From the NCBI GenBank assembly GCA_021018995.1, contig CM037588.1:139125725-139189724 (forward strand): a DNA stretch of 64,000 nt, read 5' to 3'. The notes beneath the pieces were generated by a model. The model did no database searches. It saw only the letters and a list, made by a program, of their open reading frames with translations, and had not been told where the DNA came from. Shown in pieces: positions 33,211 to 46,030 of the stretch (positions are counted from its first letter, which is position 1; each line of letters opens with the position of its first letter). The translations under genes and the position numbers were made by a program. Source of the stretch: Chloranthus sessilifolius. Lineage: Eukaryota; Streptophyta; Magnoliopsida; Chloranthales; Chloranthaceae.

Positions 33211-35586
33211 TGTAACGTCCCGAAAATTTTCGAACCCGAGCGCGCCCGATTTCGTGTACGTTTTCGGCAAAGCACATATTATCACTTTGAGATTTAGGAT
33301 AATTAATTTGTAAGAATACATTTTTGTGTGTGAAAAGTAAAGCTAAACCACATCTTTGGCTTTTGATAGAGAGTCGTACACCAACTCACGGTGTACCGGC
33401 TCTACACCAAGATAGGCCTCTTAAATCAAAAGTGAATAAGATTAAGTGGGTTAAATATCTAGATATTTAACCTTTGTTTTGTAAGAAAGAGAAGAGAGAT
33501 AGAGCAAGTTCCCTTCACTCTACCCTCTTGTCAAACCCACTCGTGAGACCTAACGGTGAGATCACTCCCCAAGCTTCATCTCCTTCGCACGGATCGTTGG
33601 GATTCCGATCGCTCCTTGTGTTTCCAACCGCAAAGAACCTTCAAGCTCCGATATCATTTAGATCAAGGAAAGGGAGGGAGCGTAGTTTTGATCGAGCTTG
33701 GACCGATCATCATAAGTGTGTTGTGAGTGACTTGAGAAAGTGAAGATCAGTACGTGCAAGTGTGAAGCTTAGTTTTGAGCTTTGTTATTGATCACCGTGA
33801 GAATCCGCAAGTTTGACGCCGAAAACCCCTTATCGATATTGGCTATCGCGAGCTACGTGTGCGCGATCAAAAAGGTGAGCATCATAACATTATAGCACAA
33901 AAATGCTTTCTTAGGCTTAGATTGGCGTATGTATGGTGTTTGATTGAGATCGGGTTGAAATTTGGAGAAGTGGGTTTGAAGAAGAATAAACCCAAAGGGT
34001 TCTGAATCGGGCAAAACCGCTCGAGCGAGTTAGCTTCATAAACAAGTAGGAAAAATCACTTGAGCGAATTTTTTCAGAGAAAACAAGCAAGAAAAATCGC
34101 TCAAGCAATTTTTCCAGGCAAAAATTCTTTGGAAAAATTGGCTCGAGCGAATTTCAGTGTGCCAGTGGGAATTTTGGGAAACCGCTCAAGCGGATTTTCA
34201 CCCTTTGAAAAATCGCTCGAGCGATTCTATCTGTTGATGGGTCATGTTAGTTTTCTTTGGGAGAAGTTTGGGAATGTTTTGAACCATTGATTTCTCCATC
34301 ATTGGCACATAGTGTGTGATCTTAATGTGATCTAGGTCTAGAACAAGAGACCATCGAAAAGGACCATCGTATCGTTTTGAACGGCACCGAACCTAAGGTA
34401 GGGAAAACTCAATGCACAATTTTTGTTTTTGATTGTATTCATAGACTCCATGATGTGATCAATGTAAATTTGAATGTGAATTTGAATGTATGTTTCATCA
34501 AAAATAGAACTCCGAATATGATCATTGAATGCTAACTAGAACATTAGAATCTTGAACCATGAACCATTGCATCTGAACATCGATTATGAATAATTGAATC
34601 TTTGAAATGAAATATCAAACTTTGAATCTTGTATATGGAACCATCGAACTCTAAAATTAGTTATGAGTTATAACTTTAAACATCGTATATGAGTATTGCA
34701 TGATGATTTAAGGTTATATGAACGAATCCTCACATATGGACCGGTATGGCGGTTTATACCATCCACCTCAAACTGGTACGGCAGTTCATACTGTACGTTT
34801 GAAAATGTCATTGAACAAAGATGGTTAGGGGGATTCCCATCAATAATTTAGGTCAACAATGCTATAATTACGTAGGAGTTACTTAAGTTATGATTTAAGT
34901 CATTGATGAACTAAGCATAGCATGTAAGATGTGAGAAATGATTAGAAAACTGAAATCATGTGAAATTTCTGAATTTTATCTGAACATTGACTTAAAATTA
35001 AAGCTCTTTTGAATTTTGTTTGAGCATGAAATGACACTTGAAAATTTATCGTTTAATTTAGTTTTGATATGATAATGTTTTTAATTATAGTCATTGAACC
35101 TATGTTTAGAATTGATAAAATGTGAATTGGTATTGATCTTTTTCCTACTGAACTTAGATTGTTAGCTCATCCCGACATTTTATATCACAAGTTTAGAATT
35201 GGATCAAGATTTTGAGATAGAAGAGGATCCTGATTACACACCGGAGGTAGAAGAGGAGCTTCCGCTTGAAGATTATTTTCCATAGGGATTATAGCTGTGA
35301 ACTTGATACAGTATAAGAATTCGTTCTTTGTGTATATAAATATGTTTTGAACTACCACTATTTAGGTGATGGTCGACCGTCACCAGTGATTTATTTTATC
35401 TTTTTGGATTAGATTATGTATAGAAATAGAATCTTGTTAGTTCCATATGATATTTGACATGAGGAGTATGTATCAGAATGCATCAAACGATGGTTTTTCC
35501 TAGAATTACGCGTAGGAAAAAATTGAATTGTCACTGGACGACTTGCCTTTCCCAGAAATTTGTGTGGGAAAAGTCGCGATGTCACA
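33211..35586 (+). mobile_element. Solo LTR, Tekay-like, 2376 bp
   Basis: It starts TGTAACGTCCCG and ends CGCGATGTCACA. The flanks TGAGT (33206-33210) and TGAGC (35587-35591) are a target duplication with one transition. A block near 35145-35210 (TTAGCTCATCCCGAC, ATCACAAG) corresponds to the conserved TAGCTCAC segment of the other Tekay-like LTRs. It carries GCTCGAGCGA repeats at 34015-34230. Confidence 0.85.
34015..34230. repeat. CGCTCGAGCG palindrome array in solo LTR
   Basis: About seven units, exact (CGCTCGAGCG) or decayed (CGCTCAAGCG, ACTTGAGCG), often preceded by AAAAAT. Confidence 0.88.
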
Positions 35587-35699
35587 TGAGCAATCAAAAT
35601 TCATCGTCTTAGTGTGATCTTCACGATGACATGAAGAGTTTAAGATTAAGATGAAATCTATGAAGTCAAATTTTGACCTTTCACGTTTCTCAAGGGCAT

Positions 35700-37230
35700 T
35701 GATCAGCCTTCAAAAGTGGATAATTTAGACTCAAATCTCGACATTGTTAGGCCTCATTTATTTACTAATATTTTATTTTAGTGTAAGATTAAATATAACA
35801 GGTTTTGAAGGCCCAAAAAACCGTACATAGTTAAAAGAGCAAAGTTAAAGGAGTTTTGAAGCTATGGCAAGAACCTATCAGAACAGCGGAGAGAAAAAAG
35901 AGTACCAAAATTAACACATAGATATTCTAAAATTAAGCCTTATACCATTCAAATATGATTTTCCCATCTTTCAAACAAGCCAAGAATCACCTAATTCCGA
36001 GCTGTAGATCAAAAGTTACGGCCAATTAAAGTTTACACAAAAACGCAGGAAAATGCAGAATATGCAGTTTCGACATTTTCAACCGGTCGAAAATGGGATT
36101 TCCAGAATGCAAACACAGACCGCCCCAGACCTTTAAAGCTTCATAAATCAAATTTCAGACCAGTCGAAATGTCCATTTTGACCAGTCCAAACTACACAAT
36201 AGAGAGGGTTTTTCCTATATACATTATCTTGACCGGTCGAGCTCCATTCTCGACCGGTCGAAGGTGGAATTTCAGTGGATCTTCAGGCGCGCAGATTGAG
36301 TTTCTTGGTGATTTTTAGGCGCGAACAACAGGATTCTTCCTAAAATCAAGATTCCGTGATCTTCTACCTTCCTAGTTTAGATAAGATTTGTTCTAGGATT
36401 TGTTTCCTAGTAGAAGTCAATGTTCTAGGGCCTTATACATCTATAAATAAGGACCCTAGGTTAGGAATAAAGGAGCTTTTTAGCCGTATAGTTTTCAGCC
36501 GTAGGGCTTTTTTCTCGTAGGTTTTAGGTTTAGATTTCAGATCTACGAGAGGTTGTGAGATTGAGGGTTTTGTAATCATAGTTCTATGATCGATTCAGCG
36601 ATGAAGAAGATCATAGAAATGATGCGTGACTAAACGTCCCAAAGCTTGGGATCTTATACCCGTGATAAAATTTATGAATCAGCAATACGTAACTGGAACG
36701 AAGTTTTGTTTCTTGTTTTAATGGTACGATTGCACGTTCAAGGTTCCGACTAGATCGAGAACGAGATGGTAACGTTGTAATTCTATTTAGAATCATCTTA
36801 GTGGCCTTATTGGGATTGGGATTAGCCTAGATAAGATATTCACCAACGGACTAGGCCTTGTAGGGTAATCTTAGTTGGTTGCGTGCAATGATGCTTAACG
36901 ATTAGGTTATCTAACTCGCGAATAGATCTCTCTAAGTCATAAACAATGCAACTGAGCTTGTGGCTAGGAGCTGGGGTACTTGGGATTCAAAATAGGAAAA
37001 AATAGGGTTTTATTATTTATGAATCTGAGATCTGAGAGAGATCCCAGGCTTGTCTCTCGATATTTTCCAAATCTGATTTCTTAGCTAGAATAATTAGGAT
37101 ATTACTTACCCCCTTTCTAAATAAGGCTTTAGTTTAAAATAAGTAACTAGTCCCTGTGGTTCGACACCCTTGTACTCGCCCAAGTACATTCGAACTTGTG
37201 CACATGTAAGGTTTTGAAATAAAACGATCA
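35700..37230 (+). repeat. 5' LTR of the non-autonomous element
   Basis: 1531 bases, TGATCAGCC to AAACGATCA. The TATA box CTATAAATA is at 36441-36449. CGACCGGTCG-type palindromes lie about 180-360 bases upstream of it (36075-36262). Confidence 0.88.
36075..36262. repeat. CGACCGGTCG palindromes in the 5' LTR
   Basis: Exact or near copies near 36081, 36160, 36230 and 36251, including TTGACCGGTCGA and CTCGACCGGTCGAAG. The counterparts in the 3' LTR include a perfect 16-base palindrome at 41315-41330. Confidence 0.88.
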
Positions 37231-37236
37231 AGTTTT

Positions 37237-37254
37237 TGGCGCCGCTACCGGGGA
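37237..37254 (+). other. Primer-binding site, tRNA-Asp
   Basis: TGGCGCCGCTACCGGGGA, one base from the canonical tRNA-Asp complement, shortly after the LTR end. Confidence 0.92.
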
Positions 37255-37458
37255 CTACGGTTTTATTTGAACTATTGCTTTTTAGTTAGTCTATATTAAT
37301 AAGTTTTCTAATTATAGTTTATTTATTTTCAGATTTAGAGATCGCTATCAAAGCTTCGAAGGGGGTGCCCGCGAGAGGCCCAGGTACGTGCCTTTTTTTT
37401 CAGATCTAGTTTGGTTTTTGTTTTTGTATTTTTGTGTCTTAGTTTGTGTTTGTGTGAT

Positions 37459-38365
37459 ATGGAGTTTCCCACAAATTCGATGTCCCCATCTTTTGATGGG
37501 CTTAATTATGAGACTCCATACCACTGTCCGGATGGATATGGGGACAATGGTCTTAATCGGTGGGTCCTAAATTGGGATTGTGAATTAAATCAGCCTTTTC
37601 TGCTAAATGTTTTAAATCAATTTCAATTTGACACACAATATTCACAATCCCCAGGGAGTTCTGATTCTGAAGAAGATGGATTGGCCATTTTGGAAGAACT
37701 CCAATCCGAATCCAGATGAGAATTTCTTGAAGAAATCCACGCTCGAATCCAGTCTCTTGAGAGAAAGCAGTATCAAATGGGGTAGACGGCTACTATCATC
37801 GCTAGGGAGGAAGATTCCTTACCTAATCAATCTATAACTATCTCGCAAGACCAGGAGTTGAGAGGAGGATCTACCCTTGCCCCTGAGCCTGAGGATGAGA
37901 GTATGACCTTTTGGGGTGGGCATGAGGAAGATTTCAAGGAAGACATGGTTGGCGCACATAAGATTGAAACACTGAAAGATAGCCAACCAATCTGTGTCAC
38001 TTCTTTAATATCAAAAGATCAATAGCATGAGGACACAATTCCTTGGTTTACATCGATTGAGAAATCGAGCATTACATATGGGGCACCTTCTGTGCCCAAC
38101 GATCCATTTTTACAATGCTTCGACAAACCCTCAAGTCGATTCGTTTTAAATTATGACTTATTCGATGCTCTTAAATTGAAACACACATTGAATCCGAATA
38201 TGTCATGGTCTATAGGGTGGATGTGTCTCTACATAGACCACCCACAAAAAATCTCAAGCCCCTAATTCATAGAAAGGGCAACCAAAACATGCCAGATGAA
38301 TGGCCCTTTCTTGTTCCTATTGAAGCTTGAGGGTGGTCCAATTGAAGGCCACAAAATAAAAACTT
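37459..38365 (+). pseudogene. Unrecognised ORF of the non-autonomous element
   Basis: The ATG at 37459 begins MEFPTNSMSPSFDG. The protein is acidic and rich in Asp, Glu, Asn and Ser (SSDSEEDGLAILEE), with no gag, protease or zinc-knuckle motif that I recognise. Conserved-looking coding character continues to about 38365 (for example SKDQ and FDALKLKHTLN). It occupies the place where gag would be. I give it no function. It is broken, with a few breaks. Confidence 0.45.
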
Positions 38366-38539
38366 AGCGCTTCTTAGGAGGCAATCCAAGCCCCTTGTAG
38401 ATTATTAGATTAGGATTTTTTTGTGAGTATAAACCAAAAAAAAGAAATAAAAGAAATAAAAGAAAAAATAATAGATATATAAAATAAAATTTAGGTGTGA
38501 ATTGCTTAAATATGGGTAGAGAATCACGTTCTCTACTAG

Positions 38540-38990
38540 ATTTCGACCAATCGAAACTGATTTCGACCGGTCGATGTGCTCAGAAGCCAAGGAAGACTAG
38601 TTGAAGGATTGCACCAAAAGGTTCTCTTGACCAATCGAAATTGAAGTTTTGATCGGTCATGATAAAGCAGAAGAGGAGGTGCCAAGCAGAACCGATCGGA
38701 GTATCAGATTCGACCGGTCAAAATGCTGAAGGCCTCAGAACTATAAAGAGTGACCTGTCAGGATCCAGTCTACCGATCAGAAATGAAATGAGCAGGAAAA
38801 AAAAATAATAATAACAGAGGAATATTTCGACCGGTCGAAATGATTTTGACCGATCGGATTTGGGAAGTATCCTCAGAACAGAGGTTGTTTTGAGGGATAA
38901 TATTAATTTGAACGGTCGAAATCTGAGGTTTCAGGGTTTTATACAGCCCTGTGACTGGTCGAAACTCAATTTTCGATCGGTCCAAACCTT
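38540..38990. repeat. CGACCGGTCG palindrome array in the internal region
   Basis: About a dozen exact or decayed units, such as TTTCGACCGGTCGAAAT at 38826, CGACCAATCG, GACCGATCGG and TGACTGGTCGAAA. The array lies downstream of the ORF, mirroring the 3' untranslated array of the Tekay-like element. Confidence 0.88.
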
Positions 38991-40929
38991 AAATCCTCCC
39001 ATTCCCTTCTTCTTCCCTTGGTTGCCCTCTTGCTATTTTTACTGTTTACTATTTTGTGCAATGAGGGCATTGCACCATTCAGGTTTGGTGGTGTTGTGCT
39101 TAATGTGTGGTTCATGTTTCTAAACTTCTATATCTTATACTTGATCATTGATTAAATACACCCTCAATACCACAATTGAATAAAGTTTTGAACCATCATG
39201 TGTTATATTTTCAAGTAGTTTTCAAACTGTAATTACCAATGCATGTGAATTCGAATTGGAAATATTCATTCCATATTAGGACTGTTGTTACTTAGGATTA
39301 TTAATTCCAATGTAAACATTTGAGGATTGGTCTGAATTTCATACTTAGAAAATTTTTACACTTCTACCATGCTTAAGTCTGAAAATTAAATGATTAATTC
39401 GAATTTTGAATCTTAAGATCCTAAAAAGACTAAATCTGGTAAGCTTTAGAACTTTTACCTTGTTCTTGATAAGTGCTAAAATAAATTCCAAGTATCTTTG
39501 GATTCGTGCTTACTTAATCTCATACAATTTATCTTCGTTTGTTTACTTTGCATTGTTTTATAGCATTGTACTAGAACACATTGCTCTTTTATTTGAAACA
39601 AATAGGCATTGTTACCACTTTGTAAGAAGATGATCGAAGACCGTCTTTGGCTCATTTGGACTTAAATGTCCAACCTCATACAAATTTACCTTTTAGTACC
39701 CTTTTCGAGTTTGTCAAAAATTTTGCCCTTATATGTTTCTTGATAAGCCATGTTATCCATACCCCGGCACCATTTCTAAAAATTTAAATTTTATCCTTCA
39801 ATCTTTGAGAAATTGGAAACGATGGATGAGAGTAAATGAGATGAGAGTAAGTGGAGAGGCATGAGAGTGGTGTTTACTAAGAACATATGACAGAGAATTA
39901 TATGAAAAAGGGAGAGAGAAAAAACAAGGGAAAAAAAAGAAAGGAAAAAGGTAGAAAATTTTAAAAAAAAAATGAGGTGAATTCAAAAGGAAAAAAAAAG
40001 GGATTAAGAAGAAAAGAAATTGATAAAAAGTAAAAGAAAAGTTCTGAAAAATCCGAAGAAGAAAGAGTGAAAAGTTAGAAAATCAAATTGTATTTTTTTT
40101 CCTGGTTTCTCAAGAATTTGAGCCCAACTTCCCTTTCTTTCTTAACCTTTACCCAACCCCGTTGCAACCTTGAAAAGACCTTCTTGATCCAACCTTGAGT
40201 GGTAAATGCCTTGTGGAGAGTGATAGCATAATGCCTATGATGCTTGGTATAACGTGCTTAGGATATAAATATCTTTCACTATAATATTTCTTTTAATTTA
40301 TTGATGCACCGTATTTTTGATATCATGTGAGATCTTTTTTATTCATGTTGTAACTGTCTCTTACATGTGTGTGAAAAATGGCTCATTCATCAGAGTGATT
40401 TTGTTTTGAGTGTATACCTAACGTGAGGATTGAGTCGAAACATGGGATCTGATGTTTCTTTGTTTGGATTAGTCCCGCAATAGAAAGATTTTAGCATGGG
40501 TGAGCACACACACGACACTCTAGGCATGAATGTAAGATTTATCTAATGATCAGAGCATTGGGTTAATTTGAATAGACAACATTAGAATTAACATGGCATT
40601 AATATTTGAGAATGAAAGTTTGCATGTTAAAGTAATTACTGGTTTTTGTTTTCAAACGTATATACATTATGAAAAGTGGTTTTGAAAACTCAATTTATCG
40701 ATGGTTTTGAAAACGGGTTTGGAAGTTTGTGGGCGTCCTCACTGACCCTCAAGAGACATAACTCCTCCACTGGGGATCACCTAGGGGTTTAAAGGCTTGT
40801 TGCATATGCTAAATACAATCTTGCTCCCTACAAAAGTGGCTCTTATTTTCATAGATTATCTTATATAATATTAAGTTAGTTTGCTTTTGGGTAGGATTTG
40901 AAGATTGTCTTTGTTCAAGGACTAGTAAA
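38991..40929. other. Internal non-coding region with purine-rich stretch
   Basis: No domain is seen. 39890-40080 is strongly purine-rich (A/G runs). The remainder is AT-rich and runs to the polypurine tract before the LTR. Confidence 0.5.
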
Positions 40930-40946
40930 GTTGATGTTTGAGGGTG
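40930..40946 (+). other. Polypurine-like tract
   Basis: TTGATGTTTGAGGGTG directly precedes the 3' LTR. It is weak but in the expected place. Confidence 0.5.
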
Positions 40947-42460
40947 TGATCGGTCTTCAAAAGTGGATAATTTAGATCCAAATCTCGATATTGTTAGGCC
41001 TCATTTATTTACTAATTTTAGCTTTTAGTGCAAGATTGAATATAACAGGTTTTGAAGGCCCAAAAGTGCAAACGTAGTTAAAAGAGCAAAGTTAAAGGAG
41101 TTTTGAAGCTATGACAAGAACCTACCAGAACAGCGAAGAGAAAGAAGAGTGCCAAAATTAATACATAGATCTATAGAGCTTAGCCTTATACCATTAGAAA
41201 GAAGACTTTCTCAACTTTCTAACAAGCTAAGAATCACCTTAATCCAAGTTGTACATCAAAAGTTACGGCTGATTGAAGTTTGCACAAAAACGCAGGAAAA
41301 TGCAGAATGTGCAATTTCGACCGGTCGAAAATGGGATTTCCAGAACGCAAATAGAGAGGGTCTATTTCCTAGCTCTTTAAAGCTTTATAAATCAGATTGT
41401 GGATCAATCGAAATGTCCATTTCAACTAGTCTAAACTACACAACATAGAGGGTCTTTCCTATATACATTATCTAGACCGGTCGAGCTCCATTCTCGACCG
41501 GTCGAAGGTGGGATTTTTTACGAATCTTCAAGCACGCAGATTGGGTTTCTTGCTAATTTTTAAGCACGAACAACAAGATTCTTCCTAAAATCAAGATTTC
41601 ACTATCTTCTATCTTCCTAGTTTAGATAAGATTTATTATAGGATTTGTTTCCTAGTAGAAATCGATGTTCTAGGGCCTTATACATCTATAAATAAGGACC
41701 CTAGGTTAGGAATAAAGGAGCTTTTTAGTCGTAGGGCTTTTTGCTCAAAGGTTTTAGGTTTAGATTTCAGATATGCGAGAAGTTGTGAGATTGAGGGTTT
41801 TGTAATCATAGTTCTATGATCGATTCAACGATGAAGAAGACCATAGAAACGATGTGCGGCTAAACATCCCGAAGCTTGGGATCTCTTGTACGATCAAAGA
41901 TAAGTAAATAATTCTATTTATGTTTCTCTTTTATTTTATTTCTTGTTTTAATGGCACGATTGCATGTTCGAGCTTCCGACTAAATCGAGAACGAGATGGT
42001 AACGTTATAATTCTATTTAGAATAATCTCAGTGGTCTTGTTGGGATTGGGATTAGCCTAGATAGGATATTCACCGACGAACTAGGCCTTATAGGGTAGTC
42101 TTAGTTGGTTGCGTGCAATGATGCTTAACAATTAGGTTATCTAACTCGCGATTAGATCTCTCTAAGTCATAAACGTTGCAACTGAGCTTGTAGCCAGGAG
42201 CTGGGGTACTTGGGATTCAAAATAGGGAAAAATAGGGTTTTATTATTTATGAATCTGAGATCTAAGAAAGATCCCAGGCTTGTCTCTCAATATTTTACAA
42301 ATCTGATTTCTTAGCTAGAATAATTAGGATATTACTTACCCCCTTTCTAAATAAGACTTTAGTTTAAAATAAATGACTAGTCCCTGTGGTTCGACACCCT
42401 TGTACTCGCCCAAGTACATTCGAACTTGTGCGCTTGCAAGGTTTTGAAATAAAACGATCA
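40947..42460 (+). repeat. 3' LTR of the non-autonomous element
   Basis: 1514 bases, TGATCGGTC to AAACGATCA, aligned with 35700-37230 at visibly several percent difference. The TATA box is at 41686-41694. CGACCGGTCG palindromes lie at 41315-41330, near 41474 and near 41495. Confidence 0.88.
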
Positions 42461-42621
42461 GACGTCAGAGATATTTTTTAAGATAAAACTTTAATTACTT
42501 AAAAATCGATCAAGTGATAATGATTACGATGATTATACCCTTATTATATGATATCTCACTAGCACGATTCTCGATTACCCGTACACTGAGAGTTATGACT
42601 ATATTATAACTGAACTTAATG

Positions 42622-42625
<4 letters not shown>

Positions 42626-42708
<83 letters not shown>

Positions 42709-42710
42709 AT
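42626..42710. repeat. (AT)n microsatellite
   Basis: About 42 AT units with a single TTTA interruption near 42698. The open frame of alternating Tyr and Ile here is an artefact. Confidence 0.95.
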
Positions 42711-44123
42711 GTAGCTAGTAATTTAAATCCTTACTTAGCCACCATAAGGATTCCAACGTCTAAAGTCAAGACAAGTCTCCTAGGAGACAGTTGTTGGTAT
42801 GCATTTTTCTGGGTCCCTTTCAGGTCCCGGAATAAGTGGCCCAATTCAATCCCGAGTGGACTCTGTCTGTGAATGTGGGTGGTAAATAATAATGCAGTAA
42901 AAGAAAGGTATTTTTGTATGCACCTACAGGGAAATCGTTAGTAGTAACTGAATCTAAATATACCTATTGTGATCGCAATCTACAAATTTGTTGACGCTGT
43001 AGAACGTCATTGATCACTTGGATAGGGTGCGAGATTTGTGGATTGGACTCCTATACTAAACGTCGGCCTGCTGACTTTACTAGCTATGGGTTGCCTAAGG
43101 TTTGACTAGTTTGATTTTCTACTCCTATTAGGTCTACCTAAGAAAGGGGTTTTGGCCCGCTATGCTAGGGAGAATTGACCCTGTTCTCGAGTACCCTCTG
43201 TAAGCTCCCTTGGGCAAATCAGTGTGGTAAGGGTAATTTCATAAATATGTTGAGAGGTTAGGGACCTAATTAGCACTAGGCTGAAAATTTTGGTAGGGAT
43301 TTCCTAAGGGTTGGATCTAGGGATATGCTTTTATCCTGTCAATACTCATTCGAGAATCGAGGCAAGTGGGCAATATCACTTGCTCGATTACCTCGAGATT
43401 TGTAGAGAAAAATCTGCAGTTCTAGGAACTAGAAACCTAGAGTGCAACTCAACTCCTTTTTTTTGAAATCTCAGAGCGAACTTAGAATTTTTCGAAAGGA
43501 ATAAACTTGAGAATTGGTGGGTGGAAGGTTGTGGGATAGGGGCTTATTTATAGGTGTTCGGGAAATTATGCACATGTAGGCCTGCGCATAATTCGGGAAT
43601 TGTGCACAAGGAAAATCGCGTATAATTAAATTACGCACAGGTTCCCTAGCGCATAAGCCGGGGGAAGTCAGTTACCGACTGAGGAATGACCGGCTGATTG
43701 GCTCAGCTGGGGTAGCATAGTCCTAGTCCAACTGGACTAATTATGCGCACATGGCAGTGCACATAATCAAATTATGTGCACTATGTACTGCACATAATTC
43801 GGGTATGCTGGTAGTGCACGGAAGGCATTCTCCCAATCCAATTTGGACTAATTGTGCGCACGCGGATCTGCGCACAATCGAATTATGCGTAAATGGTTAT
43901 GCGCATAATTCGAGACCTACCGAGCCAAGTCGGGTCCAAGTTTGTGAGCTGAGGTTTCTGCCTAGAACTCAATTATAAACTATTTATATGGTGTATAAAT
44001 CCCGAACTATAGGGATTTAGGACTTTCGGAGAGGGTTGGCCCCTTTCCAGAAATCGTGTGCAAGGTCAAAGGTTGACCAAACATGTTTGTATACTCCCAG
44101 AGGGAAAAAATGGGGTGTCCACA
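42711..44123 (-). repeat. LTR-like block, minus strand, far end uncertain
   Basis: The right edge reads GGGGTGTCCACA, that is TGTGGACACCCC on the minus strand, a common Ty3 LTR start. A TATA box (CTATAAATA, minus) lies at 43545-43553. Between them (43560-43930) is an array of TGCGCATAATTCG and GTGCACATAAT units. The left end and any target duplication were not found, and the start coordinate is a guess. Confidence 0.55.
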
Positions 44124-45349
44124 ATAGTAGAATATAATATGATATGAAGTACGACATTCTCTCCTTTAGAGACGCATATGCTTATGACCGGTAGCCACAG
44201 AGACTTAATGGGGTGTATGATATGATTATGGTATGTAATGATATAGGGGCGGTATGTTATGGTGGTATACTACTATAGTGACTCTCATATTGTAGGCTCG
44301 AACAGCGACTCTGACACATATCGTATTAGGAATACATGTATGTAAGTACAATCATGTAATGTACATACACATATGATGTTGTAATATGGTATGTTACATT
44401 TTATGTGATATAGTGAGGTACGTTAGGATTGGAGTGATGTCTAGATCATAGTTTTACATTTCTAATACGATACATACGATTTTATCATTTTCTTTTTATT
44501 ATTTCAACTATATCGTCATATTATTATTATCACTCACGAGATGCACCCACAATGCACCTAAATAATATAGGGTGGATTGGTGGTGTATCCATTAGGTTGC
44601 ACATTGTTTAACAATTCAACTTTTGTAACATTTACTATTTCGTGATCAATTATTTTATTGGCGACTTCATTGACCCGTGAATATTTGTGAGTACGAGAGC
44701 CTTGTGAGGGTGACACTGCAAGACATCAGTGTTGATTACAATCTGAATGTTGATTATTGATAGCGGTAGTTTTAGTACTGATATAAGATTTACACATTAG
44801 ATAGTTTATTCTTTCATTTCGTACTGTTATTATTTGTTGTTAGGTATTCATTGTTAGCCTCGTACATTTGATTTATTATTAACCTTTCTTTCCATTGATT
44901 AGTAATTATTTCATGGATTCATATCGCATTTATTCATTATTTATTTCTGCCCTGATTCTCCATCTTTATACTATTGGATTCATGGATTTTGTGAAACCAT
45001 GTTAACGCGAGAACTCTGATTATGTATATGTTCGCTAAATGTATCTGAGATGCATGCGGGTCATGAAACAGAATTCTAAGCCCTCGGGATGGGATAAAAT
45101 TTTTGGTTATGACATAGATCCCATCTATGCAGCGCTGACACGTGGCGCGAACGTCCGCACAAGTGCACGGATGTCCGCCAATTCCTCCATTTCCATCCCC
45201 GTGAAAGGTATCCATTAGCTCATCTTTGTACCAAATTGCCCTAGGCAGTCCACGTGGCGCAACTGGCTGCGCCAATATGCACAGCCGTTCGCACATGCCT
45301 ATTAAGTGGTCTCCTTCGTCTCCTTCAAAATTTTCCAACTGGATTTTTT
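44124..45349. other. AT-rich spacer, nothing firmly recognised
   Basis: Contains GTAT/ATAC-rich sequence (44150-44460) and a GC-richer part at 45110-45300 with repeated CACGTGGCGC and CGTCCGC words. A 133-codon minus-strand open frame (44937-45338) has no recognisable domain and is probably chance. Confidence 0.4.
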
Positions 45350-46030
45350 TTAGGTCCTGTTTGGTTTCAAGGGAAAACAGGGGAAAGAAGGGAAAATTGG
45401 TAAGCGGGAAATGAATTGTCGCATTTTCCGTTATTTGGATGACATGAGAAAGGTCAGAAATTATCTTCCCATTTTCCGTTAAAACCCAACAACAAATGCC
45501 GAGGGGGTCCCTCGGTTTTCTATTTTCCCACCCTTTGGACTTCTCATCCGACTCTTCTCACCCATTCAGTAATATCACACAATTTGTTCACAAACGAAAA
45601 CCATTGACTGATTTGAATCAAACAATGGAGATTGTTTTTTTTTTCAATCTTCCTCATTATAGATCTTAAGATCATGACGCCCCTATCAGAACAATTTTTT
45701 TTATGGTATTTGTTTTCATAACAAATATTTCTTCTTTGATATTTTTTTTTTTAAATCCCACAATTTTGGCCTATTTTTAAGCTCCCCTCCATCTATTTAG
45801 GTATTGCACACATAGTGACAAATTTTTTTTTCGGTAATTTTTCGGTGGGGGTCCTTTCAGTGTACATTTCTGATTAATTTCGATACATTTCGGAAAATTT
45901 TCGGGAAAGTTTTGGGGATTAAAATATATAAAAAATATATTTAATATTTTAAAAAAATTTAACAATTGATCCAAGTGGCCAAGCATTGAGGCCAAACTCA
46001 AGCATAGAACTATAAAAGACAAATTGACAA

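Larger units (their letters stand above)
35700..42460 (+). mobile_element. Non-autonomous LTR element, tRNA-Asp primed, 6.8 kb
   Basis: LTRs 35700-37230 and 40947-42460 begin TGATC and end GATCA. The internal region of about 3.7 kb has a primer site, one unrecognised ORF, a palindrome array and a purine-rich stretch, and no pol motif was seen. The primer site and LTR form point to the Tat/Athila side of Ty3. The flanks GGCAT and GACGT could be a decayed duplication. The ends look whole; it lacks the genes needed for its own movement. Confidence 0.83.

Noticed and set aside
37237-37254. tRNA-Asp-like sequence as a tRNA gene
   Set aside because: It is only the 18-base complement of the tRNA 3' end at the primer site; no cloverleaf can be formed around it.
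35695-42465. GGCAT and GACGT as a target duplication of the 35700-42460 element
   Set aside because: Only three of five bases match. Both differences could be transitions from GGCGT, but this is too weak to claim.
42621-42872. Open frame of alternating Tyr and Ile
   Set aside because: It is the translation of the (AT)n microsatellite.
44937-45338. 133-codon minus-strand open frame as a host gene
   Set aside because: No recognisable domain, no promoter or splice context, surrounded by repeats, and partly made of repeated CGTGGCGC and GTCCGC words.
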